Counted from the stretch's first letter, positions 45,813-55,266 are shown. The stretch is 64,000 bases of DNA from Arcticibacter sp041902385 (GCF_041902385.1 NZ_CP169244.1:2108001-2172000); one strand, 5' to 3'. The notes: a model not told the origin generated them from the letters alone. A program made the numbers and translations.

Positions 45813-47012
45813 ATGCGAAATTTATCCCCGGTTCTGTTTCTGTTCGTTGCGATGATTGCGGCTCACGCTGTCTTTGGACAGGGCGAAGTTGATGAACGGT
45901 CGATGATCTTCAGAATGAAAGGGTTGGAAGTAAAGACAAAAGACTCCTCGTTTTACGTCAACTTCAGATTTCGCATGCAGAACAGAATGGGTTTTAATAC
46001 GCAGGGAGGCGAGGATTTTGGCATCCGGGAGTGGGACGCACGCGTCAGAAGGCTTCGTCTCAGAGCCGATGGTTACGTGTTAAACCCTAAGATCGGGTAT
46101 AGTATCCAGCTTTCTTTTTCCAGGGGAGACATGGATGTAGACAACACGGGAATAGCGAACATTGTCCGTGATGCCGTTGTGTTTTACCATTTTACTGACA
46201 AGTTCTATGTAGCCTTCGGACAAAATAAGCTTCCGGGAAACCGGCAAAGGGTCAACTCCTCCGGCCAGCTGCAGTTCGCTGACAGATCAATAGTGAATAA
46301 TGCGTTTACGGTAGACCGCGATTTCGGACTAAAAGCGTATTATAACAATGAGCTTGCCGGCATCCCGTACCGGTTAAAAACGGCAATAACGACTGGCGAG
46401 GGCCGGAGTGTGAATACGACCGACAACGGTCTTGCATATACGGGCCGGGTAGAAATCCTGCCGTTGGGCGAATTTGAAAACGAAGGCGACTATTCCGAAG
46501 GAGATCTTGAACGTGAGGACCGTCCTAAACTATCCATCGGCGGAGGGTATAGCTACAATGTGAAGACAAACCGCACGGGAGGCCAGCTGGGAAAAGAGCT
46601 GTATGCCCAGCGCGACATGGGCACGGCTATCTTTGATTTGATCTTTAAGTATAACGGCTGGGCTTATGAGTCGGAGTTCCTGAAGCGGAATGCAGACGAT
46701 CCGCTTACGACGAGCAAAAGCGGGGACGTGAGATATATATACAATGGCTGGGGAAATAATCACCAGTTGTCGTATTTGTTCAGAAGCAATGTTGAGCCGG
46801 CTCTAAGATACTCTATTATTCAGCCTGAGGGGCAAACAGCACTATATGAGAGACGAAAAGAAGTGCTAGAAGCGGGTGTAAGCCGCTACTTCAGAAACCA
46901 TCGGATTAAGGCGCAGCTCAGCGTCAGTTATAATACGCAGGATGGCGACTGGCACATAAAGCAGGATGCCAATTACTGGGGCGCATTATTTCAGGTGGAG
47001 CTGGGAATTTAA
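45813..47012 (+). CDS. OprO/OprP-family porin
   Basis: A 399-residue outer-membrane porin of the OprP (phosphate-selective) family. A signal peptide (LFLFVAMIAAHAVFGQ) is followed by beta strands rich in aromatic girdle residues (FYVNFRFRMQNRMGFNTQ, RVRRLRLRADGYVLNPKIGYSIQLSF, FYVAFGQNKLPGNRQRVNSSGQLQF). It ends in hydrophobic ALFQVELGI. In this family the ion specificity varies, so phosphate is only a family label. No phosphate transport gene lies nearby; the next genes handle bicarbonate/anions. Confidence 0.88.
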   Translation: MRNLSPVLFLFVAMIAAHAVFGQGEVDERSMIFRMKGLEVKTKDSSFYVNFRFRMQNRMGFNTQGGEDFGIREWDARVRRLRLRADGYVLNPKIGYSIQLSFSRGDMDVDNTGIANIVRDAVVFYHFTDKFYVAFGQNKLPGNRQRVNSSGQLQFADRSIVNNAFTVDRDFGLKAYYNNELAGIPYRLKTAITTGEGRSVNTTDNGLAYTGRVEILPLGEFENEGDYSEGDLEREDRPKLSIGGGYSYNVKTNRTGGQLGKELYAQRDMGTAIFDLIFKYNGWAYESEFLKRNADDPLTTSKSGDVRYIYNGWGNNHQLSYLFRSNVEPALRYSIIQPEGQTALYERRKEVLEAGVSRYFRNHRIKAQLSVSYNTQDGDWHIKQDANYWGALFQVELGI

Positions 47013-47109
47013 AAAATACCAGCCTCCTTTATAACAATTTTGTAAAAAAAGCGTTTAAACTTCTGTTTGGTGCACTTTGTGCATACTTTTGTTTGGTAAG
47101 GTCACACGT

Positions 47110-47436
47110 ATGAGGAAGATCATTGCAAAGAAAATTATCAGCATCCTTTTTCTCTCCATCTTCGTCAGCAAGATGTGCGTGGCTGTTGCGCCCCTAATTA
47201 TTGCTCATCTCGATTCCAAGACGGTGAACGCTGTCATTATGCAACTGGAGATTGAACAGTCAAAGGCGGTTGACAGCAAAGATTTTTCAGCAAAGGAAAT
47301 GATTGCTTTCAATGTAAGCGGGATTAGCCTCTCTGCCCCGGCCGCATTGTTAAAATCTCAGCACGTCAGTGCTGACCACGATAAGCATGTACAGGCATTT
47401 TACCCCTCGGTGCCCACACCGCCTCCTAATTGTTAG
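47110..47436 (+). CDS. Small exported hypothetical protein upstream of SulP
   Basis: A 108-residue protein with a basic start and hydrophobic segment (KIIAKKIISILFLSIFVSKMCVAVAPLIIAHL), then a mostly polar C-terminal part containing SQHVSADHDKHVQAF (several His) and ending PTPPPNC. The ATG at 47110 is chosen (MRKIIAKK). I do not recognise a family. It lies 116 bases before the SulP gene on the same strand, so a link to it is possible. Confidence 0.6.
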   Translation: MRKIIAKKIISILFLSIFVSKMCVAVAPLIIAHLDSKTVNAVIMQLEIEQSKAVDSKDFSAKEMIAFNVSGISLSAPAALLKSQHVSADHDKHVQAFYPSVPTPPPNC

Positions 47437-47552
47437 CCATATTTTTCTAATCTGTTCCTAACAGAGTTTTAATCAGGGCAGCTCTCCTAGGCTTGCTCAT
47501 TTTATCTGATGTTCACGCATCTCATTTTACATATACTTATATCTGAAAATAT

Positions 47553-49223
47553 ATGGCAGCTAATCAATTGTCTGCGTCTGCAAGTATTAAACAATATTTC
47601 TCGCCTAAAAATCTTAAGAAAGATTTTCCGGCCAGTATCGTCGTCTTTCTCGTGGCTTTGCCCCTCTGTCTGGGTATTGCACTAGCATCAGGAGCACCAT
47701 TATTTTCCGGGCTTCTCACCGGAATTATAGGTGGTATTGTTACCGCCTCTTTCAGTGGTTCTCAGCTCAGTGTGAGCGGGCCGGCTGCCGGTCTTACCGT
47801 TATCGTTCTGGGTGCTATTACTAAACTGGGCGCTTACGAAACCTTCCTGCTGGCCGTGCTTCTGGCCGGTGCCTTGCAGGTTATTCTAGGTTTTGTAAAA
47901 GCCGGGACGATAGCCAATTATTTTCCTTCATCTGTGATTGAAGGGATGCTGGCTGCAATAGGTATCATTCTGATCCTGAAGCAAATCCCCCACGCTGTGG
48001 GTTATGACGCAGAATTCGAAGGTAGTGAGGCGTTCAGGAATGATAGTGGCAATACCTTTTCAGTCATTACAAACGCCTTGTCGGCCATCAGCTATGGCGC
48101 AGTGATCATTGCTCTGCTCTCGCTGGCTGTGCTGATCTACTGGCCGAAAGTGAAGAAGCTGGCCGGGGTGCCGGCCGCGCTTGTAGTAGTGGTCATCGGC
48201 ATCATTCTCAACAAGGTTTTCCAGGGAACGCCTTTTGAGATCAAGGCGGAGCACCTGGTAAACGTTCCTGTGGTAGGTTCTTTTAGCGAGTTTACGAACC
48301 TTTTTACGGCTCCCGACTTCTCGCAGATTACGAATGCAGAGGTTTGGACGGTAGCTGCTACGATTGCTATTGTTGCCAGTCTTGAGTCGTTATTGAGCCT
48401 GGAAGCGGTAGACAAGATCGACCCCTTGAAGCGTGTATCTCCAACAAACCGGGAGCTGGTAGCGCAAGGGATAGGTAATATGAGCAGTGGTCTCCTGGGG
48501 GGCTTGCCTATGACTGCGGTCATTGTGCGCTCGTCTGCAAATGTAAATGCAGGAGGAAAGACCAAGGTCAGCGCCATATTGCATGGCACCTGGCTGCTGC
48601 TGTCGCTTTTATTAATTCCTGGCCTGATCAATAGCATCCCGCTGTCGTGCCTTGCCGCTATTCTCCTTGTTACCGGATATAAGCTGGCAAAGATCGCCTT
48701 GTTTAAGAAGATGTATAAGGAAGGCTGGGCTCAGTTTATTCCCTTTGTAGTAACGGTTCTGGCTGTAGTGTTCACTGACCTTTTGAAAGGGGTAGCGATC
48801 GGAATGGTTGTCGGCATTTTCTACATTCTTCGCAATAACCTCCGTAATCCGTACTTCTACACCATCGGAAGAAATGGTGATAAGAAGGTGATCACCATTA
48901 AGCTGTCGGAGGAGGTATCTTTCCTCAATAAAGCGGCTATTTCGTATACGCTGAATCATCTTCCTAAAGAGTCTGACGTTGTGATCGACGGTACCAACTC
49001 GCGTTACATCGACCCTGACGTACTGGAAATTATTCATAACTTCAAGCATAACGCTTACTCAAAGGGTATTATCGTGCAACTTAAGAACATCAGGCACAAG
49101 TATGATATCCCTCAGCTCAAAGACCTGATCTACACCCCTGAGAAAGATAAGGAACGGGTAGATAGCAGCACGATAGAGCAGCATACTAATCATTCAGAAA
49201 CCCGTTCAGTAGTAAATCAATAA
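47553..49223 (+). CDS. SulP-family inorganic anion transporter
   Basis: A 556-residue inner-membrane transporter with about 12-14 membrane segments and a C-terminal STAS domain at about 440-540 (VSFLNKAAISYTLNHL, DVVIDGTNSRYIDPDVLEIIHNF). The N-terminal FPASIVVFLVALPLCLGIALASGAPLFSGLLTGIIGG is a classical SulP block. SulP proteins carry sulfate, bicarbonate or dicarboxylates. The beta-carbonic anhydrase 31 bases downstream strongly suggests bicarbonate import or pH control. Confidence 0.93.
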   Translation: MAANQLSASASIKQYFSPKNLKKDFPASIVVFLVALPLCLGIALASGAPLFSGLLTGIIGGIVTASFSGSQLSVSGPAAGLTVIVLGAITKLGAYETFLLAVLLAGALQVILGFVKAGTIANYFPSSVIEGMLAAIGIILILKQIPHAVGYDAEFEGSEAFRNDSGNTFSVITNALSAISYGAVIIALLSLAVLIYWPKVKKLAGVPAALVVVVIGIILNKVFQGTPFEIKAEHLVNVPVVGSFSEFTNLFTAPDFSQITNAEVWTVAATIAIVASLESLLSLEAVDKIDPLKRVSPTNRELVAQGIGNMSSGLLGGLPMTAVIVRSSANVNAGGKTKVSAILHGTWLLLSLLLIPGLINSIPLSCLAAILLVTGYKLAKIALFKKMYKEGWAQFIPFVVTVLAVVFTDLLKGVAIGMVVGIFYILRNNLRNPYFYTIGRNGDKKVITIKLSEEVSFLNKAAISYTLNHLPKESDVVIDGTNSRYIDPDVLEIIHNFKHNAYSKGIIVQLKNIRHKYDIPQLKDLIYTPEKDKERVDSSTIEQHTNHSETRSVVNQ

Positions 49224-49254
49224 GTTTAACCATTCATAAGACAATAAAAGATAT

Positions 49255-49959
49255 ATGGCAAAAGACAATAATATAGCCGACGCACAGATTAAAGAAATCA
49301 AGGAGTCTCAGAGAACAACGTATGAGCAGCTAATCGAAGGGAACCGGCTCTTCGTGGAAGAAGAGCTGAAGAATGACCCCGATTACTTTAAGAAGCTTTC
49401 TTCCGGACAGAGTCCAAAAGTGCTGTGGATCGGTTGTTCCGATAGTCGCGTGCCTGCTAACCAGGTCACGGGCACCAAGCCAGGCGAAGTGTTCGTGCAC
49501 CGCAACATTGCTAACGTCTGCGTGCATTCAGACATGAACATGCTGAGCGTGCTCGACTACTCGGTAAACGTTCTAAAGGTAAAGCATGTGATCGTAGCCG
49601 GACACTATGGCTGTGGTGGTGTTGCTGCTGCAATGACCAGGCAGCAGTTTGGATTGATTGACAACTGGCTGCGCCACATCAAAGACGTGTACCGCCTCCA
49701 TTCTCACGAGCTCGACCTGATCACAGATCCGCAGGTACGGGCAGACAGACTGGTGGAGCTGAATGTAATTGAGCAGGTATATAACCTGTGCAAGACCACT
49801 ATTATTCAGAATGCATGGAAAGAGCGCTCTGATCTGGAAGTACATGGCTGGGTGGTCGATATCCGCTCAGGCTTCGTGAAGGACCTGAAGGTTAGCTGCA
49901 GCAATACAGACAACCTTGGAAAGGTCTTTGCTCTCGATGCAGTAGCGGCAGCGCACTAA
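49255..49959 (+). CDS. Beta-class carbonic anhydrase
   Basis: A 234-residue cytoplasmic beta-carbonic anhydrase that interconverts CO2 and bicarbonate. Zinc ligands and the Asp-Arg dyad are in WIGCSDSRVPANQ near residue 60 and GHYGCGGV near 118. Length and motifs match the family. It directly follows the SulP gene, and the bicarbonate would supply carboxylases such as AccC. A strong terminator follows. Confidence 0.96.
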   Translation: MAKDNNIADAQIKEIKESQRTTYEQLIEGNRLFVEEELKNDPDYFKKLSSGQSPKVLWIGCSDSRVPANQVTGTKPGEVFVHRNIANVCVHSDMNMLSVLDYSVNVLKVKHVIVAGHYGCGGVAAAMTRQQFGLIDNWLRHIKDVYRLHSHELDLITDPQVRADRLVELNVIEQVYNLCKTTIIQNAWKERSDLEVHGWVVDIRSGFVKDLKVSCSNTDNLGKVFALDAVAAAH

Positions 49960-49970
49960 TCAGAGAATTA

Positions 49971-50011
49971 ATATCAAAAAAAGGCAGCCATCGGCTGCCT
50001 TTTTTTGATAT
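49971..50011. terminator. Strong bidirectional Rho-independent terminator
   Basis: A 19-bp perfect stem runs from ATATCAAAAAAAGGCAGCC to its complement around an ATC loop, with A and T tracts within. It divides carbonic anhydrase (plus) from gcvP (minus). Confidence 0.93.
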
Positions 50012-50016
50012 TGCTT

Positions 50017-52893
50017 TTATGCTTCTGCATATTCCTCAATCGGAGGGCAAGAGCAAATGAGGGTGCGGTCTCCATGCGTGTCGTTTACGCGGCCGACAGC
50101 AGGCCAGAACTTATGCTCGGTCACATATGGCAGCGGAAATGCTGCTTGTTGTTTACTGTAAGGTCTGTTCCAGTTGTCATCCGTTACTGCGAATACGGTG
50201 TGCGGGGCATTCTTTAACGGATTTTGAACCTTATCTGCTGATCCGTTTTCAACCGACTCTATCTCTGCCCTGATGGAAATCAGTGCGTCGCAGAATCTGT
50301 CCAGCTCGTGCTTTGGTTCTGATTCTGTAGGCTCAACCATTAAAGTTCCGGCCACCGGAAAAGATACAGTAGGAGCGTGAAATCCATAATCCATCAGCCG
50401 CTTTGCAATGTCGGTGACCTCAATTCCAAAATTCTTGAATGCGCGGCAATCGAGGATCATTTCATGCGCGCATCGTCCCTGACTGCCTGAGTAAAGTACC
50501 GGGTAATGTTGTTCCAGACGCGATTTGATATAGTTCGCGTTCAGAATGGCGTACCGGGTGGCATTCCTCAGTCCTTCTGCTCCCATCATCGCAATATAGG
50601 CATGGGAGATCAGCAGGATGGAGGCAGAGCCCCATGGCGCTGCGGAAACAGCAGGAATAGATTTTTCTCTCTGTATATCTACCACGGCATGACCAGGCAG
50701 GTAAGGGACGAGGTGTTTGGCTACCCCAATGGGGCCCATTCCAGGTCCTCCTCCGCCGTGCGGAATGCAGAAGGTTTTGTGCAGGTTCAGATGGCAAACG
50801 TCGGCGCCGATAGTAGCAGGACTTGTAAGTCCTACCTGCGCGTTCATGTTCGCTCCATCCATATAAACCTGTCCGCCGTTTTCATGGATGATTGCGCAGA
50901 TGTCCATGATGGCTTCTTCAAATACCCCGTGCGTAGAGGGATAAGTGACCATCAGGCAGGAAAGGTTGTCTTTATGCTCTTCCGCTCTTGCTTTAAGGTC
51001 AGCTACATCAATATTGCCGTTCGTATCGCACTTGACAACGACGATCTTCATGCCTGCCATTGCTGCCGAGGCAGGATTGGTTCCGTGGGCAGAAGAAGGG
51101 ATGAGGGCAACATTGCGATGGCTTTCGCCACGGTCGGCGTGGTAAGCGCGGATAACCATCAATCCTGTGTACTCGCCCTGAGCACCTGCATTTGGCTGGA
51201 AGCTCATGGCTGCAAAGCCAGTGATCTCGCTTAGCCATTTGTTTAGCTCATCGATGATCTGCATGTAGCCTCCCACCTGGTCGGTAGGTGCAAACGGATG
51301 GATCTTGCTGAACTCCGGCCAGGTCACTGGTATCATCTCCGTTGTTGCGTTCAGCTTCATGGTACACGAGCCGAGCGGAATCATGGAGTGGCAAAGGGAG
51401 AGGTCCTTTGTTTCCAGCGATTTGATATAGCGGAGCATTTCATGCTCTGAATGATGACTGTTAAAGACCGGGTGAGTAAGGAATTCTGACTTCCTTTCCA
51501 GCGAAGCCGGGATTGGGGAGCTTAAATCTCTTCTCAGGGCCTCAAAGTCGACGTCGTGAATCGTTTTTCCCTTTACTTTGGCAAAGAAGCGTACGATGGT
51601 TTTAACGTCGTCTACGGAACTCGTCTCATCAAGAGATATCGATACGACTGAACCCTTATAGTGCAGGTTCATTTCGTTGTTCAGAGCCTCAGCATGGAGA
51701 GGACCACAAAGCTCGCCGGCGTCGAAACGAATGGTGTCAAAGTACGAGCTGTTTAGCTGCTGGTAACCGAGCGTCTGAAGGGCGTCGGAAAGCAGTACGC
51801 TCAGACTGTGGATGCGGGTGGCTATTGCCTTTAGTCCGCGCGGTCCGTGATAAGCAGCGTACATCCCAGCCATGATAGCAAGTAAGGCTTGTGCTGTACA
51901 TATATTCGATGTCGCCTTGTCGCGACGGATATGCTGTTCACGGGTTTGAAGGGCCATCCGGAGTGCATAGTTGCCAGCAGAGTCGATGGTAACACCGATA
52001 ATCCTGCCCGGCATGGAACGCTTGTACTCTTCCTTCGTGGCGAAGAAGGCTGCGTGGGGGCCACCGAAGCCCATTGGAATGCCCAGACGCTGCGTGGAGC
52101 CAACCACAATGTCTGCTCCCCATTCGCCCGGAGGCGTCAGGAGCGACAAGCTTAATATGTCGGCTACAACTGTGAGCTTGATCCCTTTAGCATGGGCTTT
52201 ATCAGCAAAGTCTGAGTAATCGTAAACCTCTCCGTTTCCGGCAGGATACTGAACGATCGCTCCGAACATGGACTCCGTCAGTTCTGCAGTTTCGTGGTTC
52301 CCGATCTGCAATTCAATGCCGAAAGGAGCTGACCTGGTTCTTAGCAGGTCAATCGTTTGAGGGAAGATGTTCTCAGACACGAAGAAGACGTTCGCCGACT
52401 TGTTGGCGCGGAGGCTAAACTGCATGAACATAGCCTCAGCGGCAGCTGTTCCCTCGTCAAGAAGCGAAGCATTTGCTATCTCCATTCCTGTCAGATCGAT
52501 GATCATGGTCTGGAAATTCAGGAGAGCCTGCAAGCGGCCTTGCGAAATTTCCGCCTGATAGGGCGTATATTGAGTGTACCAGCCGGGATTCTCAAAAATG
52601 TTCCGTAAAATAACCGGAGGGGTAACGGTGTCGTAGTATCCCTGCCCTATGAAAGACCTGAAAACCTTATTCCTGGAAGCAGTTTGTTTTAGTCCGTTAA
52701 GATAGTCAAACTCGCTCTTTGGCGCCGGAAGGTTAAGAGGCTGACGCAGCCTTATCTGGGCAGGTACCGTCTGGTCGACCAGCTCGTCAAGAGAAGAGAC
52801 GCCAATGGTAGCCAGCATTTCGGAAGTTTCAGAACCGTCAGGGGAAATATGGCGTGATTCAAATTTTTCTTTGAAATCGATATTTAAGTCCAT
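50017..52893 (-). CDS. gcvP: Glycine dehydrogenase (decarboxylating), P protein
   Basis: A 958-residue full-length P protein of the glycine cleavage system, releasing CO2 from glycine and passing the aminomethyl group to the H protein. Both halves are fused in one chain. The PLP lysine is in NLHKTFCIPHGGGGPGMGPIGV near residue 705, and the N-terminal half has the YDTVTPPVILRNIFENPGWYTQYTPYQAEISQGRLQ motif. GcvT and GcvH are not in the window. Upstream is a 98-bp heptad repeat array. Confidence 0.97.
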   Translation of the reverse strand: MDLNIDFKEKFESRHISPDGSETSEMLATIGVSSLDELVDQTVPAQIRLRQPLNLPAPKSEFDYLNGLKQTASRNKVFRSFIGQGYYDTVTPPVILRNIFENPGWYTQYTPYQAEISQGRLQALLNFQTMIIDLTGMEIANASLLDEGTAAAEAMFMQFSLRANKSANVFFVSENIFPQTIDLLRTRSAPFGIELQIGNHETAELTESMFGAIVQYPAGNGEVYDYSDFADKAHAKGIKLTVVADILSLSLLTPPGEWGADIVVGSTQRLGIPMGFGGPHAAFFATKEEYKRSMPGRIIGVTIDSAGNYALRMALQTREQHIRRDKATSNICTAQALLAIMAGMYAAYHGPRGLKAIATRIHSLSVLLSDALQTLGYQQLNSSYFDTIRFDAGELCGPLHAEALNNEMNLHYKGSVVSISLDETSSVDDVKTIVRFFAKVKGKTIHDVDFEALRRDLSSPIPASLERKSEFLTHPVFNSHHSEHEMLRYIKSLETKDLSLCHSMIPLGSCTMKLNATTEMIPVTWPEFSKIHPFAPTDQVGGYMQIIDELNKWLSEITGFAAMSFQPNAGAQGEYTGLMVIRAYHADRGESHRNVALIPSSAHGTNPASAAMAGMKIVVVKCDTNGNIDVADLKARAEEHKDNLSCLMVTYPSTHGVFEEAIMDICAIIHENGGQVYMDGANMNAQVGLTSPATIGADVCHLNLHKTFCIPHGGGGPGMGPIGVAKHLVPYLPGHAVVDIQREKSIPAVSAAPWGSASILLISHAYIAMMGAEGLRNATRYAILNANYIKSRLEQHYPVLYSGSQGRCAHEMILDCRAFKNFGIEVTDIAKRLMDYGFHAPTVSFPVAGTLMVEPTESEPKHELDRFCDALISIRAEIESVENGSADKVQNPLKNAPHTVFAVTDDNWNRPYSKQQAAFPLPYVTEHKFWPAVGRVNDTHGDRTLICSCPPIEEYAEA

Positions 52894-52950
52894 GAAATTG
52901 AAATATAAAGAGATACCACAAAGTTACGGCTTTAGGCAGGAAGTAACAAG

Positions 52951-53048
52951 AAAGCTTAAAGCTTAAAGCGGAAAGCGGAAAGCTGATAGCTGATAGCCGA
53001 TTGCTAAAAGCTAACAGCTAACAGCCAACAGCTATCAGCCAACCGCCA
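52951..53048. repeat. Array of 14 degenerate 7-bp repeats
   Basis: Fourteen consecutive heptads with no gaps run from 52951 to 53048. Units drift stepwise: AAAGCTT twice, AAAGCGG twice, AAAGCTG, ATAGCTG, ATAGCCG, ATTGCTA, AAAGCTA, ACAGCTA, ACAGCCA, ACAGCTA, TCAGCCA, ACCGCCA. The core is NNAGCNN. The array ends one base before the pdxJ stop codon and lies upstream of gcvP. It is not a CRISPR, as units are short and unspaced. Confidence 0.9.
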
Positions 53049-53049
53049 C

Positions 53050-53772
53050 CTAGCTCGTGGCCAGTTGACGCAGGTACATCTGAATGGTGTTCTCCAGGCC
53101 GAGGTACAGGGCATCGCATATGAGGGCGTGGCCAATGCTCACTTCCAGGAGACCCGGAATGTGCTGAGCGAAATATTTCAGGTTGTGAAGGTCGAGATCA
53201 TGGCCGGCGTTTAAGCCAAGCTGAGCGTGTCCCGCTACTTTAGCTGCTTCAACGTAGGGAGCAATAGCGCGTTCACGGTTGTGCAGGTATTCCTTAGCAT
53301 AGCCTTCGGTATAGAGCTCAACGCGGTCTGTGCCGGTAGTGGCCGCTGCTTCCACCATCCGGGGCTCAGGATCAACAAAGATGGAGACCCGGATGCCCGA
53401 CTCCTTGAAGACGGCAATAATGTCTTTTAGGTATTGCTGATGTTTAACAGTGTCCCAGCCATGGTTTGACGTGATCTGCCCCATAGCATCAGGGACAAGA
53501 GTAACCTGGGCAGGTTTGTTTGCAAGAACAAGATCGACGAACTTTTGCTCCTGGCAGTTTCCCTCAATGTTAAATTCCGTCGCAATGACGCTTTTAATGT
53601 CATAGACGTCCTGATAACGAATGTGTCTTTCATCAGGACGGGGGTGTACCGTTATTCCCTGAGCTCCGAAACGCTCGCAGTCGAGGGCGGTCTTTATAAG
53701 GTCGGGATTGTTGCCGCCTCTGGAGTTTCTCAGAGTGGCAATCTTGTTAATATTAACAGAAAGTTTGGTCAC
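53050..53772 (-). CDS. pdxJ: Pyridoxine 5'-phosphate synthase
   Basis: A 240-residue TIM-barrel enzyme that closes the pyridine ring of vitamin B6. It opens KLSVNINKIATLRNSRGGNNPDL, with the typical GITVHPRPDERHIRYQDVYD, VTLVPD and LGLNAGHDLDLHNL motifs and Glu-His active-site residues. It uses the product of PdxA, which is in this window. Heptad-repeat arrays flank it on both sides. Confidence 0.97.
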   Translation of the reverse strand: MTKLSVNINKIATLRNSRGGNNPDLIKTALDCERFGAQGITVHPRPDERHIRYQDVYDIKSVIATEFNIEGNCQEQKFVDLVLANKPAQVTLVPDAMGQITSNHGWDTVKHQQYLKDIIAVFKESGIRVSIFVDPEPRMVEAAATTGTDRVELYTEGYAKEYLHNRERAIAPYVEAAKVAGHAQLGLNAGHDLDLHNLKYFAQHIPGLLEVSIGHALICDALYLGLENTIQMYLRQLATS

Positions 53773-53783
53773 GGTGTTAATGT

Positions 53784-53948
53784 GTTGTGCGTTGCGGGTA
53801 CGTGTTGCGCGCTGCGCGCTGCTGTTATGTATTGAGGATTGAGTGTTGTTTGTTGCGGGTTATGTGTTGCAATGGGTTGCAACTTAGAACCGATCACTCA
53901 CACCTCAAACTCTCATCCTGCAACCCATAACCCGCAACTCACAACTCA
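53784..53948. repeat. Second heptad-periodic region with inverted halves
   Basis: GTTG-type cores recur mostly every 7 bases from 53784 to 53880 (for example 53831, 53838, 53845, 53852, 53859, 53866). From about 53897 to 53948 the complementary CAAC core recurs (53921, 53928, 53935, 53942). The two halves pair imperfectly (TTGCGGGTTATG with CATAACCCGCAA), so a long hairpin can form. It fills the gap between ahcY stop and pdxJ start. Confidence 0.8.
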
Positions 53949-53949
53949 A

Positions 53950-55266
53950 TTAATATCTGTACTGGTCGGCCTTATAGGGGCCTTCCGGCGTCACGCCGAT
54001 GTATTCTGCCTGATGAGGGTCGAGTACGTCGAGTTCCACCCCAATTTTGGCAAGATGCAGACGGGCCACTTTTTCATCCAGATGTTTAGGAAGCGTATAT
54101 ACCTTGTTTTCGTATTTGCCAGGGTTGGTCCACAATTCAATCTGAGCAAGTGTCTGATTGGTAAACGAGTTCGACATTACGAAAGAAGGGTGTCCGGTAG
54201 CGCATCCGAGATTGACCAGACGGCCTTCTGCAAGAACGATGACGTCCTTGCCGTCGATATTATATTTATCAACCTGTGGTTTGATCTCCACTTTGGTGTT
54301 GCCGTAGTTTTGGTTCAGCCAGGCCATGTCGATTTCGTTGTCAAAGTGACCGATGTTACATACTATCGCCTTATCCTTCATCAATTTAAAGTGCTCGGCA
54401 CGAACGATGTCGCAGTTTCCGGTACAGGTTACCACAATATCCGCTTCCTTTACAGCATTGATCATCTTCTTAACTTCGTAACCTTCCATGGCAGCCTGCA
54501 GCGCACAGATCGGATCAATTTCAGTTACGATCACACGTACACCTGCACTGCGGAGCGATTCGGCAGAGCCTTTGCCCACGTCGCCATAACCGCACACGAC
54601 AGCTACTTTACCGGCCATCATCACGTCAGTTGCGCGACGGATTGCATCAACAAGTGATTCACGGCAGCCATATTTATTGTCGAACTTCGATTTGGTAACA
54701 GAGTCGTTTACGTTGATTGCAGGAAGGTGGAGGGTTCCGTTCTTCATCCGGTCATACAAGCGGTGTACTCCGGTTGTCGTTTCCTCAGATAATCCTTTGA
54801 TGCCAGCGATGAGCTCAGGATACTTGTCGAAAACCATGTTAGTAAGGTCTCCGCCGTCGTCCAGGATCATGTTTAAAGGCTGACGTTCTTCTCCAAAGTA
54901 CAGGGTTTGCTCAATACACCAGTCGAACTCTTCCGCAGTCATGCCTTTCCAGGCATAAACAGAGATCCCTGCAGCAGCGATTGCGGCAGCAGCGTGATCC
55001 TGCGTGGAGAAAATATTACAGGACGACCAGGTCACTTCAGCTCCCAGTTCTACAAGGGTTTCGATCAGGACCGCAGTCTGGATCGTCATATGCAGGCAGC
55101 CCGCGATACGCGCCCCTTTTAAAGGCTTTGAAGGACCGTACTCAGCACGAAGCGACATTAATCCAGGCATTTCTGCTTCCGCCAGCTCAATTTCTTTCCG
55201 TCCCCATTCTGCCAGGGAAATGTCCTTCACTTTGTAAGGAATGTAAGTTGTCTCTACTGATGACAT
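53950..55266 (-). CDS. ahcY: Adenosylhomocysteinase
   Basis: A 438-residue NAD-containing enzyme that splits S-adenosylhomocysteine to adenosine and homocysteine and so keeps methylation running. It shows the N-terminal substrate domain (ARIAGCLHMTIQTAVLIETL, SSCNIFSTQDHAAAAIA), the NAD motif GYGDVGKGSAESLR near residue 226 and the C-terminal KLHLAKIG...YKADQYRY-type end typical of the family. Length is normal. The stop abuts the inverted heptad region. Confidence 0.97.
   Translation of the reverse strand: MSSVETTYIPYKVKDISLAEWGRKEIELAEAEMPGLMSLRAEYGPSKPLKGARIAGCLHMTIQTAVLIETLVELGAEVTWSSCNIFSTQDHAAAAIAAAGISVYAWKGMTAEEFDWCIEQTLYFGEERQPLNMILDDGGDLTNMVFDKYPELIAGIKGLSEETTTGVHRLYDRMKNGTLHLPAINVNDSVTKSKFDNKYGCRESLVDAIRRATDVMMAGKVAVVCGYGDVGKGSAESLRSAGVRVIVTEIDPICALQAAMEGYEVKKMINAVKEADIVVTCTGNCDIVRAEHFKLMKDKAIVCNIGHFDNEIDMAWLNQNYGNTKVEIKPQVDKYNIDGKDVIVLAEGRLVNLGCATGHPSFVMSNSFTNQTLAQIELWTNPGKYENKVYTLPKHLDEKVARLHLAKIGVELDVLDPHQAEYIGVTPEGPYKADQYRY

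Noticed and set aside
52951..53048. CRISPR array
   Set aside because: The units are 7 bp, directly joined and degenerate, with no spacers and no cas genes nearby.
53839..54657. 272-codon plus-strand frame
   Set aside because: Antisense to ahcY and begins in the heptad-periodic repeat region.
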